The notes: generated from the letters alone by a model not told the origin. A stretch of 64,000 nucleotides of DNA from Commensalibacter communis (GCF_947179015.1 NZ_CAMXCM010000001.1:359387-423386); one strand, 5' to 3'. Counted from the first letter of the stretch, positions 8,449 to 18,018 are shown. Made by a program: numbers and translations.

Positions 8449-10326
8449 TTGGTTGAAGATAGTGATAGAGAAAATATTTCTTTTCAAAATCATAATAAAA
8501 TTCGCCAATTATCTGAACATACAATAAATCTAATTGCTGCGGGTGAAGTCATCGAACGCCCAGCAGCAGTTGTTAAAGAACTTGTTGAAAATGCACTTGA
8601 TTCTGGTGCCGATCGTATTGTTATACACCTTGTTAATGGGGGTATAGATCGTATTCAAGTGATTGATAATGGATGTGGAATGTCATCCGATGATTTATCA
8701 CTTGCGATAGAACGACATTGCACATCTAAATTAAAAGAAGAAGATCTAGTCCATATTCAAACACTAGGATTTCGTGGTGAGGCATTGCCTTCGATCGGTG
8801 CTGCGGCACGTTTAAAGATTATTTCCCGTATAGAAAATGCATCCCAAGCATGGCAGATCAGTGTTGAGGGTGGAAAAACCAGGGGTATCTCACCAGCTGC
8901 TGGGCAAAAGGGAACCCAAGTTGTTGTTGAGGATATATTCTTTGCAACACCAGTGCGGCGCAAATTTTTAAAAACGCCTCGTGTAGAATTTTCTCGTTGT
9001 GAAGCGATGATACAGCGCCTTGCTGTAGCACGTCCAGAAGTTTCATTCTGTTTGATTCGAGACGACAGAACAATTTTTGATCTGCCGATTCAAACTCAAC
9101 AAGAACGAATTCTCGCAATTTTAAACGATATTCGTAAAGAAGAACTAATTGCGATTGATTTTAAGCGTGAGGAATTACGTCTAACGGGGTTTATTGGTGC
9201 TTCTTCTGTAAATCGATCTACGACTAATGGTCAGATTATGGTGGTCAACGACCGCCCTGTGATTGATCCAGTAATGCAAACAGCTATTCGCGTTGGGTAT
9301 AGAGATGTTTTAGAAAAAGGACGTCATCCCGTTGTTGCTTTGTTTTTAGCGGTGCCGTTAGATCAGTTAGACGTTAATGTTCATCCTGCTAAAACGGAAT
9401 TAAGATTTTCTGATGAAGCCAATGTGCGTGCATTATTAATTGGCAGTATTCAAAAAAGCCTGTCGATTGGTGCAGGAAATATAGGTATTCATCCTGAGTC
9501 GTTACATGTCGTCCCCAGGCAATATCAATCAAAACCGACAAATATACAATACCCATCTTCTATACCGCGATCCTTACCTACTCAATCGGATTCTCCTCTT
9601 GTGGAGCAAGCGCCTAAACAACAACTGGATGTTTTGTTTAATAGAGGAGCTTTGTCGGCCAGAGATGTTGGAAATAGTTTAGTAACCTTTTCCAATCCTG
9701 TTTTTGGAAAGGAATTTGATAACACATCATTTCCTTTAGGAACAGCTGTTGCACAGATATTTAAAACTTACATTTTGGCGGTCACAGGTCAAGATGAATT
9801 GGTGATTGTTGATCAACATGCTGCACATGAACGATTAACGCATGAATTATTAAAAAAACAATATTTAGAACAAGGAATTCGTTCTCAGCCTTTATTATTA
9901 CCTGAAGTAATTGAGTTATCAGATTCTCACATACAATGTTTGTTGGATTTTAAAGATAGTTTAGAAGGGTTAGGGATCGAGCTCGAATCTTTTGGTGGTA
10001 AATCTATATTGGTTAGGTCATTACCCCAACTACTGGGTGCAATTTCTGCAAAGCCTTTGTTGATTGATTTGGCAGAAGAATTAGAAGCTGACGATCAAGC
10101 AAACCCCGAAGAGACGGAAACTCTCCACCATCGCCTAGATGCCATTCTGGCAAGGATGGCTTGTCATCACAGTGTCCGTGCGGGACGTTCGTTAAAAATA
10201 GATGAAATGAATGCGTTGTTACGACAAATGGAGGAAACCCCTAGGGCAGGAACCTGTTCTCATGGTCGTCCTACTTGGTTAAAATGGTCGAAAAAAGACA
10301 TAGAAAAGCTCTTTCATCGTTCATAA
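8449..10326 (+). CDS. mutL: DNA mismatch repair protein MutL (endonuclease type)
   Basis: A 625-residue GHKL ATPase that couples MutS mismatch recognition to strand removal. The ATPase core shows IERPAAVVKELVENALDSG (catalytic E44), DNGCGM (73-78) and GFRGEALPSI. A variable linker is followed by a C-terminal dimerization domain with the endonuclease signature DQHA-x2-E-x4-E starting at D455, plus ACHHSVRAG and CSHGRPT. This is the nicking MutL found in bacteria without MutH. The start is a TTG at 8449 with GAGGT 8 bp upstream; there is no in-frame ATG before the conserved core. Confidence 0.95.
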   Translation: MVEDSDRENISFQNHNKIRQLSEHTINLIAAGEVIERPAAVVKELVENALDSGADRIVIHLVNGGIDRIQVIDNGCGMSSDDLSLAIERHCTSKLKEEDLVHIQTLGFRGEALPSIGAAARLKIISRIENASQAWQISVEGGKTRGISPAAGQKGTQVVVEDIFFATPVRRKFLKTPRVEFSRCEAMIQRLAVARPEVSFCLIRDDRTIFDLPIQTQQERILAILNDIRKEELIAIDFKREELRLTGFIGASSVNRSTTNGQIMVVNDRPVIDPVMQTAIRVGYRDVLEKGRHPVVALFLAVPLDQLDVNVHPAKTELRFSDEANVRALLIGSIQKSLSIGAGNIGIHPESLHVVPRQYQSKPTNIQYPSSIPRSLPTQSDSPLVEQAPKQQLDVLFNRGALSARDVGNSLVTFSNPVFGKEFDNTSFPLGTAVAQIFKTYILAVTGQDELVIVDQHAAHERLTHELLKKQYLEQGIRSQPLLLPEVIELSDSHIQCLLDFKDSLEGLGIELESFGGKSILVRSLPQLLGAISAKPLLIDLAEELEADDQANPEETETLHHRLDAILARMACHHSVRAGRSLKIDEMNALLRQMEETPRAGTCSHGRPTWLKWSKKDIEKLFHRS

Positions 10327-10444
10327 TTCAGTCTGTTGATCAGGTTGAATTCCAAAAAAATAAAATCATTTCTGGGCAATTCTGTTATAAAGATGTATAA
10401 ACTTTTTATTATCGTATTTGAATCAATAAATTAATGAGAATACA

Positions 10445-11986
10445 GTGCACACAGTATTACTTACGCTCGTAACGTATTTGCCCTTACTTGGGGCTTTAAT
10501 TATCTTCCTGATGCGTGGATCTTCTGAAGAGGTTGCACGTACCGCAAGATGGATCGCTTTATGGACCAGTGTTGTTGTCTTTGGTTTATCTATTGTAATG
10601 TGGAGCAAATTTGATCCAACATTGCCTGGATATCAATTTGATTACCAAAGTACATGGTTAGAAGGCTATGGCGTATCTTATCATGTTGGGGTTGATGGAA
10701 TCAGTCTATTCTTTATTATTCTGTCTACCTTGCTGACATTGGTTGCTATTTTAGCCGCTTGGCAAATGATTATTGATCGTATTCGTGATTATATGGTCGC
10801 TATATTATTGCTTGAAACGACATTAGTTGGTTTGTTCTCTTCACTAGACATGGTGGTTTTTTACTGTTTCTACGAAGCAACTCTGATCCCAAGCAGCATG
10901 CTCATTGGGATTTGGGGCGGACCAAAGCGTATTTTCGCATCATTAACATTCTTTTTATTCACATTTACTGGATCATTATTCATGATGATCGGTATTTTGT
11001 GGATATGGGTTCATACAGGCACCACCGATATTCCAGTGCTAATGCATCAATCGTTTTCTGGCACTGTTCAAGGCTGGTTATTGTTGGGCTTTGTCTTGGC
11101 GTTTGGTGTTAAATTGCCGCTATTCCCATTACATTCTTGGTTGCCAAACGCATATTCTGAAGCTCCTGCACCCACAACATTATTAGTCTCAGGCGTGATG
11201 TCAAAGGCGGGTGCTTATGGTCTATTACGGTTTTGTATTTTGATGTTACCAGAAGCTTCGCATCGTTATTCCATGTTAATTATGATCTTGGGTGTGTGTG
11301 CTGTGATTTATGGTGCTGTGATTGCACTGGCACAGACGGATATTAAGCGTATGGTAGCTTATTCGTCTTTTTCACACATGGGATTGATTGCAATTGGTTT
11401 ATTTTCGTTCACTGCTGAAGGTATTAACGGTGCTTTGATGCAAGTTATTTCTCATGGTGTAACGATTTCAGCATTATTCTTATGTATTGCAGCCGTGACC
11501 TATCGTGCAGAAACACGTTCTATTACCGAATTTGGTGGGGTGGCTAGTCAAATGCCTAAACTTGCCTTACTAGGGATGATCTTTATCATGGCAAATGTTG
11601 GTTTACCTGGTACGGGTGCATTTGTTGGTGAATTACTTGTTATGGTAGGGGCTTTACAAGTTTCTTTCTGGATTGCTTTGTTGGGTGGATCCACCATGAT
11701 TTTAGGGGCAATCTATACCTTAGTTTTATATCGAAAAGTTATCTTTGGTGCCGTAGTAAAGCCAGCTGTTAGCCACATGCGTGATTTGAGTGTCAGAGAA
11801 TTAACTATTCTTGTACCACTAGCATTGATTACTTTGTGGATGGGGATTTATCCAAATAGTTTCCTATCCGTTTTTGATCCAGCAGTTGTTTCCTTTACCA
11901 GTTCAGGTAGAGTTGCCGAGTTAACATCTCAAGTTCATACTGTTGCAGTGAATAGTATTGATACTCATTCAGCTGTTGTTCGCTAA
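10445..11986 (+). CDS. nuoM: NADH-quinone oxidoreductase subunit M (NuoM), stand-alone
   Basis: A 513-residue polytopic membrane protein of the proton-pumping antiporter-like subunits of complex I. YHVGVDGISLFFIILSTLLT near the N-terminus is typical of NuoM, as is the FGVKLPLFPLHSWLPNAYSEAP segment with the functional lysine, and LVSGVMSKAGAYGLLR. About 14 membrane helices are evident, normal for NuoM. The start is a GTG at 10445. Unusually, no other nuo gene flanks it: mutL is upstream with a 118-bp gap and a strong terminator separates it from fumC, so it is its own transcription unit. A role in a different proton or ion complex that recruits NuoM-like subunits is a possible alternative. 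Confidence 0.88.
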   Translation: MHTVLLTLVTYLPLLGALIIFLMRGSSEEVARTARWIALWTSVVVFGLSIVMWSKFDPTLPGYQFDYQSTWLEGYGVSYHVGVDGISLFFIILSTLLTLVAILAAWQMIIDRIRDYMVAILLLETTLVGLFSSLDMVVFYCFYEATLIPSSMLIGIWGGPKRIFASLTFFLFTFTGSLFMMIGILWIWVHTGTTDIPVLMHQSFSGTVQGWLLLGFVLAFGVKLPLFPLHSWLPNAYSEAPAPTTLLVSGVMSKAGAYGLLRFCILMLPEASHRYSMLIMILGVCAVIYGAVIALAQTDIKRMVAYSSFSHMGLIAIGLFSFTAEGINGALMQVISHGVTISALFLCIAAVTYRAETRSITEFGGVASQMPKLALLGMIFIMANVGLPGTGAFVGELLVMVGALQVSFWIALLGGSTMILGAIYTLVLYRKVIFGAVVKPAVSHMRDLSVRELTILVPLALITLWMGIYPNSFLSVFDPAVVSFTSSGRVAELTSQVHTVAVNSIDTHSAVVR

Positions 11987-12018
11987 AATGTGAAGGAATT
12001 TATTCCTTTAAATGATGA

Positions 12019-12059
12019 AAAACCCATTGCAGCCCTTGGCTTTGCAGTGGGTTTTTTTT
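12019..12059 (+). terminator. Rho-independent terminator of nuoM
   Basis: A 12-13 bp stem (AAACCCATTGCA pairing with TGCAGTGGGTTT, one G-T pair) around a short loop, followed by a run of eight Ts. Strong intrinsic terminator between nuoM and fumC. Confidence 0.9.
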
Positions 12060-12095
12060 ATGATGTATTAATCTATAAATAAAAGGATTTTTTCA

Positions 12096-13547
12096 ATGGC
12101 TCAGGATAAAGCGTCTTATAACTATGTGGAAATCGGTATCCAAGCAACAGGAAATCGTCAAGAAAGCGATTCTATGGGTGCTGTTGAAGTACCTGCTGAT
12201 CGATACTGGGGCGCACAAACTCAGCGGTCTTTACACCATTTTAATATTGGTGGTGATATCATGCCACGTGAGGTCTATCACGCTTATGGTGTGGTTAAAG
12301 GAGCCGCAGCAGAAGTCAATGCCGCAGCAGGACGTTTGGATAAAACAATAGCTGAAGCGATTGTGCAAGCTTCAAAAGAAGCTGCTAATGGCAAATTGGA
12401 TGATCATTTCCCATTATGTGTATGGCAAACAGGATCTGGTACACAAACCAATATGAATGCTAATGAAGTTATTGCTAATCGTGCCATTCAATTACTGGGT
12501 GGTGTAATTGGATCGAAGAAACCCGTTCATCCAAACGATCATGTGAATATGGGACAATCTTCCAATGATAGTTTCCCAACAGTAATGCATGTGGCTATGG
12601 CTTTAGAATTAGAGAGAAAATTCTTTCCAGAATTAAACAATCTTGTCAAAGCGATTGAAGCTAAGGCAGAGCAATGGTTTGAAGTTGTCAAAGTAGGTCG
12701 TACTCATTTACAAGATGCTGTGCCATTAACCGTGGGTCAAGAATGGTCTGGTTGGGCCTATCAATTAAAAGATGCATTACATCGTGTTAAAGAAGCAGAA
12801 AGAGGTGTTTTTGAATTAGCTGCTGGTGGAACTGCTGTTGGAACTGGGATGAATGCTCCCAAAGGTTTCTCTAAAGCAATTGCGGCAAAAATCTCTGAAA
12901 TTACTGGGCAGTCTTTCATTACAGCACCTAATAAATTTGCTGCTTTAGGTGGCGTGGACGGAATGGTTGCAGTGATGGCAGCCTTGCGCGGTGTTGCAAC
13001 AGTATTAATGAAAATTGCCAACGATACACGTTGGTTGGCTTCTGGTCCACGCTGCGGTTTGGGTGAATTACATTTGCCAGAAAATGAGCCAGGTTCTTCA
13101 ATTATGCCAGGTAAAGTTAATCCTACACAATGTGAAGCCATGATTATGGTATGTATACAAATTATGGGGCTGGATGCTGCTGTCGCACTTGCAGGATCTC
13201 AAGGTAATTTACAGCTTAATGTTACACGTCCTTTGGTGATTATGAATACATTGCATGCAAGTCGTCTATTAACTGATGCTGCCAAAGCTTTCCGTGAATT
13301 CTCAGTTGAGGGTACTACATTAAACGAAAAGCGTATTCAGCATTATATTGATAATTCATTGATGTTAGTAACAGCATTAGCTCCAGTTGTCGGATATGAT
13401 GGAGCAGCAAAAATTGCACATCTAGGGGATGTAGAAGGATTAAGTCTGAAAGAAGCTGCTTTGAAAACAGGATTGTTAGACGAAAAACAATTCGACGAAC
13501 ACATTAAACCACGCCTGATGGCTGGTGAAGGTGTTGAGGGCGCTTAA
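12096..13547 (+). CDS. fumC: Class II fumarate hydratase
   Basis: A 483-residue iron-independent fumarase that interconverts fumarate and malate in the TCA cycle. It shows the superfamily signature GSSIMPGKVN at residues 333-342, SGTQTNMNANEV from about residue 114, and HPNDHVNMGQSSND. The N-terminus carries roughly 20 residues more than the E. coli enzyme ahead of the DSMGAVEVPAD segment. The ATG at 12096 has AAGGA upstream. It is flanked by terminators on both sides, so it is a single-gene unit. Confidence 0.96.
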   Translation: MAQDKASYNYVEIGIQATGNRQESDSMGAVEVPADRYWGAQTQRSLHHFNIGGDIMPREVYHAYGVVKGAAAEVNAAAGRLDKTIAEAIVQASKEAANGKLDDHFPLCVWQTGSGTQTNMNANEVIANRAIQLLGGVIGSKKPVHPNDHVNMGQSSNDSFPTVMHVAMALELERKFFPELNNLVKAIEAKAEQWFEVVKVGRTHLQDAVPLTVGQEWSGWAYQLKDALHRVKEAERGVFELAAGGTAVGTGMNAPKGFSKAIAAKISEITGQSFITAPNKFAALGGVDGMVAVMAALRGVATVLMKIANDTRWLASGPRCGLGELHLPENEPGSSIMPGKVNPTQCEAMIMVCIQIMGLDAAVALAGSQGNLQLNVTRPLVIMNTLHASRLLTDAAKAFREFSVEGTTLNEKRIQHYIDNSLMLVTALAPVVGYDGAAKIAHLGDVEGLSLKEAALKTGLLDEKQFDEHIKPRLMAGEGVEGA

Positions 13548-13576
13548 TGATATAATTCAGATTTGGTATGTTAATA

Positions 13577-13611
13577 AAAATAGCTAATATATTTAATATT
13601 AGCTATTTTTT
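13577..13611 (+). terminator. Rho-independent terminator of fumC
   Basis: A perfect 14-bp stem (13577-13590 with 13596-13609), 5-nt loop and a T-run. The AT-rich stem is typical of this genome. It isolates fumC from the next gene. Confidence 0.85.
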
Positions 13612-13645
13612 ATGTACATCAAAGTAGTAAAACTAGGAATAAATA

Positions 13646-14188
13646 ATGTTGCAAGCATATCGAAAAAATGACGATAGATATATATTGACATATCAGCTGA
13701 ATCAAAACGACATAAATATATTTTTTAAAATGTTTAATAAGCTATTTCTATTACAGAGATGGTTTATTTGTTTAGTTTCATTTTACTGTGCTTTTATTCT
13801 CTTGTTTCCTACATTTCATTTAAAATGGGTCTTACTTTTTATAAGTTCTATCGTAGCAGGAGTATATTTTTCTTCTAATTTGTTTGTTAAGAACTGTACT
13901 AAAAAAGCCCCTGGCTTTTCTGTTTTAATACATAATAGATCATTATTAACTGTAGATAATGATTGTATTACAATTGATTATTTAGAAAAGTTAAAAAGTA
14001 TTGTTCAATGGAGAGCGGTTATTAAAATAATTGAAAAGAAAGATTATCTTTATATTCATCTTGAAACAAAAAATTATTTAATCATTCCTTGTTATGTATT
14101 TGAAACAGAGCTAGATAAAACTAATTTTATCCATTTTGTAAAAACGCATATATTATTAGCAAAAGAACAAGATAAATTGAAAAAATGA
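13646..14188 (+). CDS. YcxB-like membrane protein of unknown function
   Basis: A 180-residue protein with a short polar N-terminus, two closely spaced membrane segments (residues about 38-55 and 60-76) and a C-terminal soluble domain. The C-terminal pattern, a tryptophan in IVQWRAVIKIIEKKDYLYIHLE followed by YLIIPCYVFE, resembles the YcxB-like family (PF14317), whose function is unknown. The gene is AT-richer than its neighbours and sits alone between fumC and the convergent parE. The family call rests on the two-helix plus W...IIP pattern and was not tested by search. Confidence 0.6.
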   Translation: MLQAYRKNDDRYILTYQLNQNDINIFFKMFNKLFLLQRWFICLVSFYCAFILLFPTFHLKWVLLFISSIVAGVYFSSNLFVKNCTKKAPGFSVLIHNRSLLTVDNDCITIDYLEKLKSIVQWRAVIKIIEKKDYLYIHLETKNYLIIPCYVFETELDKTNFIHFVKTHILLAKEQDKLKK

Positions 14189-14372
14189 GGATATAGTTTT
14201 AAATACTATAATGGATCTTGACATTTAAGATTTAATTAAATTTTTTAGAACAGTGGTGATCGTTAGTTTAAGTTTCAACCGAGATTGCTCTACTTTTGCG
14301 TTAGAGGCATTGCTTTCTCATTCCTATAATAATTTGATAATTTTTACACTTATTACGGTCGAAAGAAATAAT

Positions 14373-16379
14373 CTAAATATCTAACGTTTCTATAGAGCCT
14401 GCATGTTCCTGAATGAATTGAAAACGCATTTCAGATTTTTTACCCATTAGATTAGAAACGCGTTCTTCAGTAAAGTTAGCCTCTTCTTGAGGAATGGTGA
14501 CTTTTAATAAAGTTCTATGTTTAGGATCCATTGTTGTTTCCTTAAGATCTTTCGGAGGCATTTCCCCAAGACCTTTAAAGCGAGAAACTTCGACCTTTCC
14601 ACGTCCTTGACTAAGTTTACTTTGTTTTTTCTCTTTATCTTTGTCATCCATTGCGTAAACACTTTTTTCCCCTTGAGTTAATCGATAAAGGGGAGGTTGA
14701 GCTAAATAAAGTTTTCCTTGAAGAATAAGCTCAGGCAGTTCTTGGTAGAAAAAAGTCATCAGCAGAGATGCAATGTGAGCGCCGTCAACATCAGCATCCG
14801 TCATAATAATAATACGACCATAGCGCAATTTATCTATATTGAAATAAGACCCAATACCACATCCTAGCGCTTCGATTAAATCTTTCAATTCTTGATTATT
14901 ATTTAATTTTTGATTAGAAGCACTGGCAACATTCAGAATTTTACCACGTAAAGGAAGGATTGCTTGGGTTTCACGATTACGAGCTTGCTTTGCAGATCCT
15001 CCAGCAGAATCACCCTCAACAATAAATATCTCAGTAATTGCAGCATTTTCTTTAGTACAGTCTGTTAATTTTCCAGGTAAACGTAATCGTTTTGTAGCGC
15101 TTTTTCTGGGCGTATCTTTTGCTTCTTTACGACGTAGGCGTTCTTCGGCTTTTTCTAGAATGGTTGTAAACAGGATATCTGCTTGGCTGGGATCAGCAGC
15201 TAACCAATGATCTAAGCGATCACGTAATGCCGTTTCAACAAGCTTGACCGTTTCCTTGGAACTTAATTTTTCTTTTGTTTGCCCTTGGAACTCAGGGTCG
15301 CGAATAAAAACGGATAATTTAGCTGCAAGTGATCCCAATACATCATCACTTGTAATGATAGAGGCTCTTTTGTTAGAACGCTGATCACCCCAAGCTCTGA
15401 TACCTTTGAGCAAAGCATTTCTAAAACCTTGCTCGTGCGTTCCACCCAATGGAGTGGGAATCGTATTACAAAAAGAACTGAGTGAAGAATCGCCTTTGGT
15501 TAACCATGCGATAGACCATTCAATACGACCTGTGTCTTTGCCTTCTGTGTCTGTTGGGAGGGAAACATCGCCCGACCAAATAGGGCAAATAAGAGTATTG
15601 GTATCAATTTCTTCTTTTAAACTATCTTCTAGTCCATTTGGAAAATGTAATGTAGCTTGAGCTGGAATGTCGCTATTTTTTAAAAGTGTTTCATCACATG
15701 ACCAGCGAATAGTAACACCTTTAAACAAAAATGCTTTTGCACGGCATAGTTTAAAAAGTTGTTTAGGTGAAAAATGAATGTCACCAAAAATTTCTGTGTC
15801 TGGGATAAAGCTAATTTGGGTGCCACGTCGATTCTGAATTGCGCCTACTTCAATGAGTGGGGTAATTGGGGTACCACGTCCATAGGTTTGTTTCCAGAGG
15901 ATTTTATCTCTGGCAATTTCGACTTCCATCCAAGATGACAGCGCATTAACTACAGAAGAGCCGACACCATGTAACCCACCAGCAGTATTATATACTTTAT
16001 TGGAGAATTTTCCACCAGCATGCAAGGTTGTAAGAATGACTTCTAACGCTGACTTATCTTTAAATTTAGGATGAGGATCAACAGGGATACCTCGACCGTT
16101 ATCGCGAATGGTTAGCTTATTGTCCGTATCTAATCTTACGTGGATCAGATTAGCAAAACCACCAACAGCTTCATCCATAGAATTATCAAGAATTTCGGCA
16201 GCCATATGGTGGTATGCCGCATCATCGGTACCACCGATATACATTCCCGGTCGCCTGCGAACAGGTTCAAGACCTTCTAAAACTTCAATATCATTAGCAT
16301 TATAACTGTTTGTCGAGGATATGGTCGCACCTGATTGCTGAGGTATCTTAGAATTATCAGAAGAAAATAAATCGCTCAT
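14373..16379 (-). CDS. parE: DNA topoisomerase IV subunit B
   Basis: A 668-residue GHKL-type ATPase subunit that powers decatenation of daughter chromosomes with ParC. It shows the ATP-binding RRRPGMYIGG and AAEILDNSMDEAVGG segments, DNGRGIPVD, and GGLHGVGSSVVNALS. The Toprim domain starts with EGDSAGGSA (E455 onward), followed by PLRGKILNV and TDADVDGAHI. The length and the RFKGLGEM segment fit ParE better than the longer GyrB found in most proteobacteria. Start ATG at 16379. parC is not in the window. Confidence 0.92.
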   Translation of the reverse strand: MSDLFSSDNSKIPQQSGATISSTNSYNANDIEVLEGLEPVRRRPGMYIGGTDDAAYHHMAAEILDNSMDEAVGGFANLIHVRLDTDNKLTIRDNGRGIPVDPHPKFKDKSALEVILTTLHAGGKFSNKVYNTAGGLHGVGSSVVNALSSWMEVEIARDKILWKQTYGRGTPITPLIEVGAIQNRRGTQISFIPDTEIFGDIHFSPKQLFKLCRAKAFLFKGVTIRWSCDETLLKNSDIPAQATLHFPNGLEDSLKEEIDTNTLICPIWSGDVSLPTDTEGKDTGRIEWSIAWLTKGDSSLSSFCNTIPTPLGGTHEQGFRNALLKGIRAWGDQRSNKRASIITSDDVLGSLAAKLSVFIRDPEFQGQTKEKLSSKETVKLVETALRDRLDHWLAADPSQADILFTTILEKAEERLRRKEAKDTPRKSATKRLRLPGKLTDCTKENAAITEIFIVEGDSAGGSAKQARNRETQAILPLRGKILNVASASNQKLNNNQELKDLIEALGCGIGSYFNIDKLRYGRIIIMTDADVDGAHIASLLMTFFYQELPELILQGKLYLAQPPLYRLTQGEKSVYAMDDKDKEKKQSKLSQGRGKVEVSRFKGLGEMPPKDLKETTMDPKHRTLLKVTIPQEEANFTEERVSNLMGKKSEMRFQFIQEHAGSIETLDI

Positions 16380-16446
16380 ATTGTTACTGTTCCTTTAAAC
16401 GGTACAATGTTACACACTATTTTCTTCATCTTTCTTGATTTAAAGT

Positions 16447-16998
16447 TTATTTTTTGCTTGTTTTTTTAGTATGACGTACTGCGCGCTTTTTACTTGTTTT
16501 TGCTCTACTTTTGGAGGAAGAAGCAGGCGCATCACAAACTTCGATTGAAGTTGGTTGTGCAATATCTTTTGCCTCTGCGTATTGAGACAAATCTGTAGCT
16601 GTTTTTAGAGGTTTAAGCTCATCAAACATACTCATTCTTTGTAAACAGAAAATAGTTCCTGCTTTTAATCCTTGAGAGGATTGAACGTTAGCTAGTTGGG
16701 TAATATAATCATCTTGTGCTTTTTGAGCACCACGTCCGTAAGTTGTACGAAAATGACGCTTTAATTGGCTCTCTTGGTCATTCACAATAGAACCAAATTG
16801 TTTAATAAACCCGTTATATTGATCTTGTGCTTTACAAGATAAAGCAGTCACCATAAGCTCGCTTTTTAAACCTTCAACGTTGAAAGCTTCATGAGCAGAG
16901 GATGAACGGCAGGCTGCATTTGCAGTACTAATTTGACCGACAATAAGGCCGCTAAGAATAACCCCAGAAAGAGCAAGACGTTTAATTGAAAAAGACAT
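16447..16998 (-). CDS. Exported protein of unknown function with a lysine-rich C-terminal tail
   Basis: A 183-residue protein I do not recognise. An N-terminal signal peptide ends near ANAA. The mature part has four cysteines (CRSSS, SCKAQ, IFCLQ, EVCDA), suggesting two disulfides in the periplasm, and is mostly helical. The last 25 or so residues are a basic tail rich in K, R, S and T (SSSKSRAKTSKKRAVRHTKK). The divergent lipoprotein gene at 17407 ends in a very similar tail. It lies upstream of parE with a 67-bp gap, but a functional link is not evident. Its start ATG at 16998 follows GGAGAATTG. Confidence 0.7.
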   Translation of the reverse strand: MSFSIKRLALSGVILSGLIVGQISTANAACRSSSAHEAFNVEGLKSELMVTALSCKAQDQYNGFIKQFGSIVNDQESQLKRHFRTTYGRGAQKAQDDYITQLANVQSSQGLKAGTIFCLQRMSMFDELKPLKTATDLSQYAEAKDIAQPTSIEVCDAPASSSKSRAKTSKKRAVRHTKKTSKK

Positions 16999-17406
16999 TC
17001 AATTCTCCAAATCAGGACAAAGGACAATGATTATAAGAATATATCAAATGAATATATAAAATAACCGATTCGGTATTTTTTTTCAGCTATTTTTATTTTC
17101 TTAGCAACTCAAACCTGTATCAGTTCATATGATTTGCTTTTTTGATATAGCAGGTATTCAATATAATGCAATAGTTTATTATTCTTTACCTTAACTGAGC
17201 ATTCAGTAAAAAAAAGCATTGTTTTATCTTTGATAAATGATTAAAGATTATGTAAAATATTAAAGTTATATCGATATATTCTGTCATTAATAAACAATGC
17301 TTGGGATCAGGATAAGTCTTTGATATAATTTTTTATAAATAAATGGTTTGATTAGTAATCATAAAACGAAAAATAGTTTTTCGTTGAATGCAATGGGGGC
17401 TAGTAC
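16999..17406. other. Long AT-rich divergent intergenic region
   Basis: This 408-bp gap separates two divergent genes for exported proteins with basic tails, and must contain both promoters. It holds an 11-bp inverted repeat (17214-17302, listed separately). I see no ORF or tRNA in it. Confidence 0.5.
17214..17302. repeat. 11-bp inverted repeat with 67-nt spacer
   Basis: AAGCATTGTTT at 17214-17224 is matched perfectly by AAACAATGCTT at 17292-17302. Between the arms lies a smaller inverted repeat (ATCTTT / AAAGAT). If transcribed this would fold into a branched RNA; it could be a leader of the 17407 gene or a small RNA. No T-run follows. Confidence 0.35.
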
Positions 17407-17967
17407 GTGCGTCTTCAATTATCTTTAGTTTTGGTTGGTTTAGGGTTTGCCTTAACCGCATGTCAAAATCAGCAGCTTACCTCTTCTGATAGTGAGGCAA
17501 ATAATCCGTTTAAATACACAAAACGTTCCGCTGTGTGTAAAGTAACGCCAATTGTCAAAGAAAAAGATGGTAGTTGGAAAACAACTATGGCTGTACGCAG
17601 CGATGACGGGCAATGTGAGTTCGTTGTTAAAGATCCAGATTCAAGCGGTTCATTTGCCTCTTTCGGTATGACGATTGCACCTGAAAACGGTAAAACATTT
17701 TTGTACAATTACGACAATCGTACTTATGTTCGTTATACACCAACAATGGCATATGCAGGTGCCGATAAATTTACAGCAAGTTTGATAGGCAAAGATGCTG
17801 TTAAAAGAACACCATTGCTTGTCGATGTTACTGTTGATAACACAGGGGTGCAAGTTGCAAAACCTGTTGTTGCCACAGCACCTGTAAGTAGTAGTAAGGC
17901 AAGCAGTAAAAAAGCCAAAACTACTCGTAAAAAAACGACACGTCGCTCTACAGCTAAGAAGAAATAG
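17407..17967 (+). CDS. Lipoprotein of unknown function with a lysine-rich C-terminal tail
   Basis: A 186-residue predicted lipoprotein that I do not recognise. The signal ends in the lipobox LTAC (C19). The mature domain (about residues 30-150) appears to be beta-rich with motifs such as FASFGMTIAPENG and TYVRYTPTMAYAGADKF, reminiscent of Ig-like folds. The last 30 residues are a strongly basic tail (SSSKASSKKAKTTRKKTTRR...). The start is a GTG at 17407; an ATG 14 bp upstream is out of frame. A basic tail beyond the outer-membrane anchor could bind peptidoglycan, LPS or nucleic acid; that is inference. Confidence 0.7.
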   Translation: MRLQLSLVLVGLGFALTACQNQQLTSSDSEANNPFKYTKRSAVCKVTPIVKEKDGSWKTTMAVRSDDGQCEFVVKDPDSSGSFASFGMTIAPENGKTFLYNYDNRTYVRYTPTMAYAGADKFTASLIGKDAVKRTPLLVDVTVDNTGVQVAKPVVATAPVSSSKASSKKAKTTRKKTTRRSTAKKK

Positions 17968-17978
17968 TTAAATATATA

Positions 17979-18018
17979 AAAATTGAATATGAGATTAATA
18001 AATTTCATATTCAATTTT
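17979..18018. terminator. Bidirectional terminator between convergent genes
   Basis: Perfect 14-bp stem, AAAATTGAATATGA (17979-17992) with TCATATTCAATTTT (18005-18018), loop of 12 nt, A-rich on one side and T-rich on the other. It separates the lipoprotein gene from the convergent Rrf2 gene and touches the latter's stop codon. Confidence 0.75.
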
